From Pyrinomonadaceae bacterium (GTDB lineage: Bacteria; Acidobacteriota; Blastocatellia; Pyrinomonadales; Pyrinomonadaceae), in assembly GCA_026786155.1 (NCBI GenBank), contig JAJAYR010000179.1, positions 1 to 5,615 on the forward strand: DNA of 5,615 nucleotides, read 5' to 3'. The notes under the pieces were generated by a model, which did no database searches, was not told the DNA's origin, and worked only from the letters and a program-made list of their open reading frames with translations. The translations under genes and the position numbers were made by a program. Positions 5,534-5,615 of this stretch are shown piece by piece (the stretch's first letter is position 1; each line of letters begins with the position of its first letter).

Positions 5534-5615
5534 AATTGATTAATTTCACTTCCTTACTCGGAATTTTCTCGTCCATAATAGCAGTTTGATAGACGAACGC
5601 CGCCATAATCGTCGC
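5532..5615 (-). CDS. C-terminal end of a second, convergent M28 peptidase (partial)
   Basis: The last 27 codons of a minus-strand gene whose 5' part lies beyond the right edge. The translation ATIMAAFVYQTAIMDEKIPS then KEVKLIN aligns without gaps to residues 536-559 of the neighbouring peptidase, with two substitutions (M548 to I, R555 to S) and a three-residue extension LIN. The extension arises because the neighbour's TAA stop is TTA here; the frame then closes at TAA 5534-5532. Half of the six coding differences are synonymous. I infer a full-length paralogous secreted M28 peptidase in tail-to-tail orientation, though only this end is visible and it could be a fragment. Confidence 0.85.
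   Translation of the reverse strand, partial: ATIMAAFVYQTAIMDEKIPSKEVKLIN

Larger units (their letters stand above)
5385..5615. repeat. Inverted repeat formed by the tails of two convergent M28 genes
   Basis: The left arm 5385-5488 and right arm 5512-5615 are reverse complements at 94 of 104 positions with no gaps, symmetric about 5500, with a 23-nt centre. The arms cover the last 24 codons of the first peptidase, its stop and about 29 nt beyond. The repeat continues off the window, so its full length is unknown. Differences (six coding, three just after or at the stop, one near the centre) show a diverged duplicate. Confidence 0.92.

Noticed and set aside
5385..5615. Inverted repeat as an assembly or amplification artefact
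   Set aside because: A mirrored read chimera would be identical in both arms; ten differences, half of the coding ones synonymous and one changing the stop, indicate real divergence.
1..5615. tRNA, rRNA, CRISPR array, insertion sequence or attachment site
   Set aside because: I saw no cloverleaf, regularly spaced direct repeats, transposase motif or flanking target duplication.

Overview
The window holds a bacterial housekeeping/accessory junction of about 50% GC. It has two complete large genes, one complete small gene and the tail of a fourth. I infer Acidobacteriota (Blastocatellia-like) from the style of the secreted M28 peptidase, the moderate GC with many GAA/AAA/ATT codons and the large secreted peptidase content typical of that group. 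This is a guess from sequence feel, not a placement.

Layout. On the minus strand, ileS (522-3353, type-1 isoleucyl-tRNA synthetase) is followed, probably in one transcript, by a small retropepsin-like aspartic protease of clan AA (26-445, possibly starting at 511). On the plus strand, diverging from ileS, is a secreted zinc peptidase of family M28 with a PA-domain-like insert (3780-5459). Right after it, on the minus strand, the window catches the last 27 codons of a second, convergent M28 gene (5532-5615, running off the edge). Its end is about 90% identical to the end of the first over 104 nt, so the two tails form a large inverted repeat centred on position 5500.

The 426-nt divergent intergenic region (3354-3779) is unusually structured. 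Reading toward ileS there is a good promoter candidate (TTGACT-17-CATAAA, 3647-3619). It is followed by an 18-codon leader ORF containing ATA and ATT-ATT isoleucine codons, an exact 8-nt competitor of the terminator arm, and a 14-bp intrinsic terminator hairpin (3476-3512) 122 nt before the ileS start. Together these read like a classical leader-peptide attenuator that would raise IleRS synthesis when Ile-tRNA is short. After it comes a degenerate 7-bp tandem repeat that reaches almost to the ileS start codon, where no Shine-Dalgarno is visible. Reading toward the peptidase there is a TTGAAA-19-TATAAT promoter. Its over-long spacer is filled by an ACCTTTT/AAAAAGGT dyad, the geometry of MerR-family-controlled promoters. 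Between the two promoters lies a perfect 16-bp palindrome.

The strongest leads are the putative ileS attenuator, the tail-to-tail M28 pair and the MerR-type promoter. All are inferences from one sequence and need comparative or experimental support.
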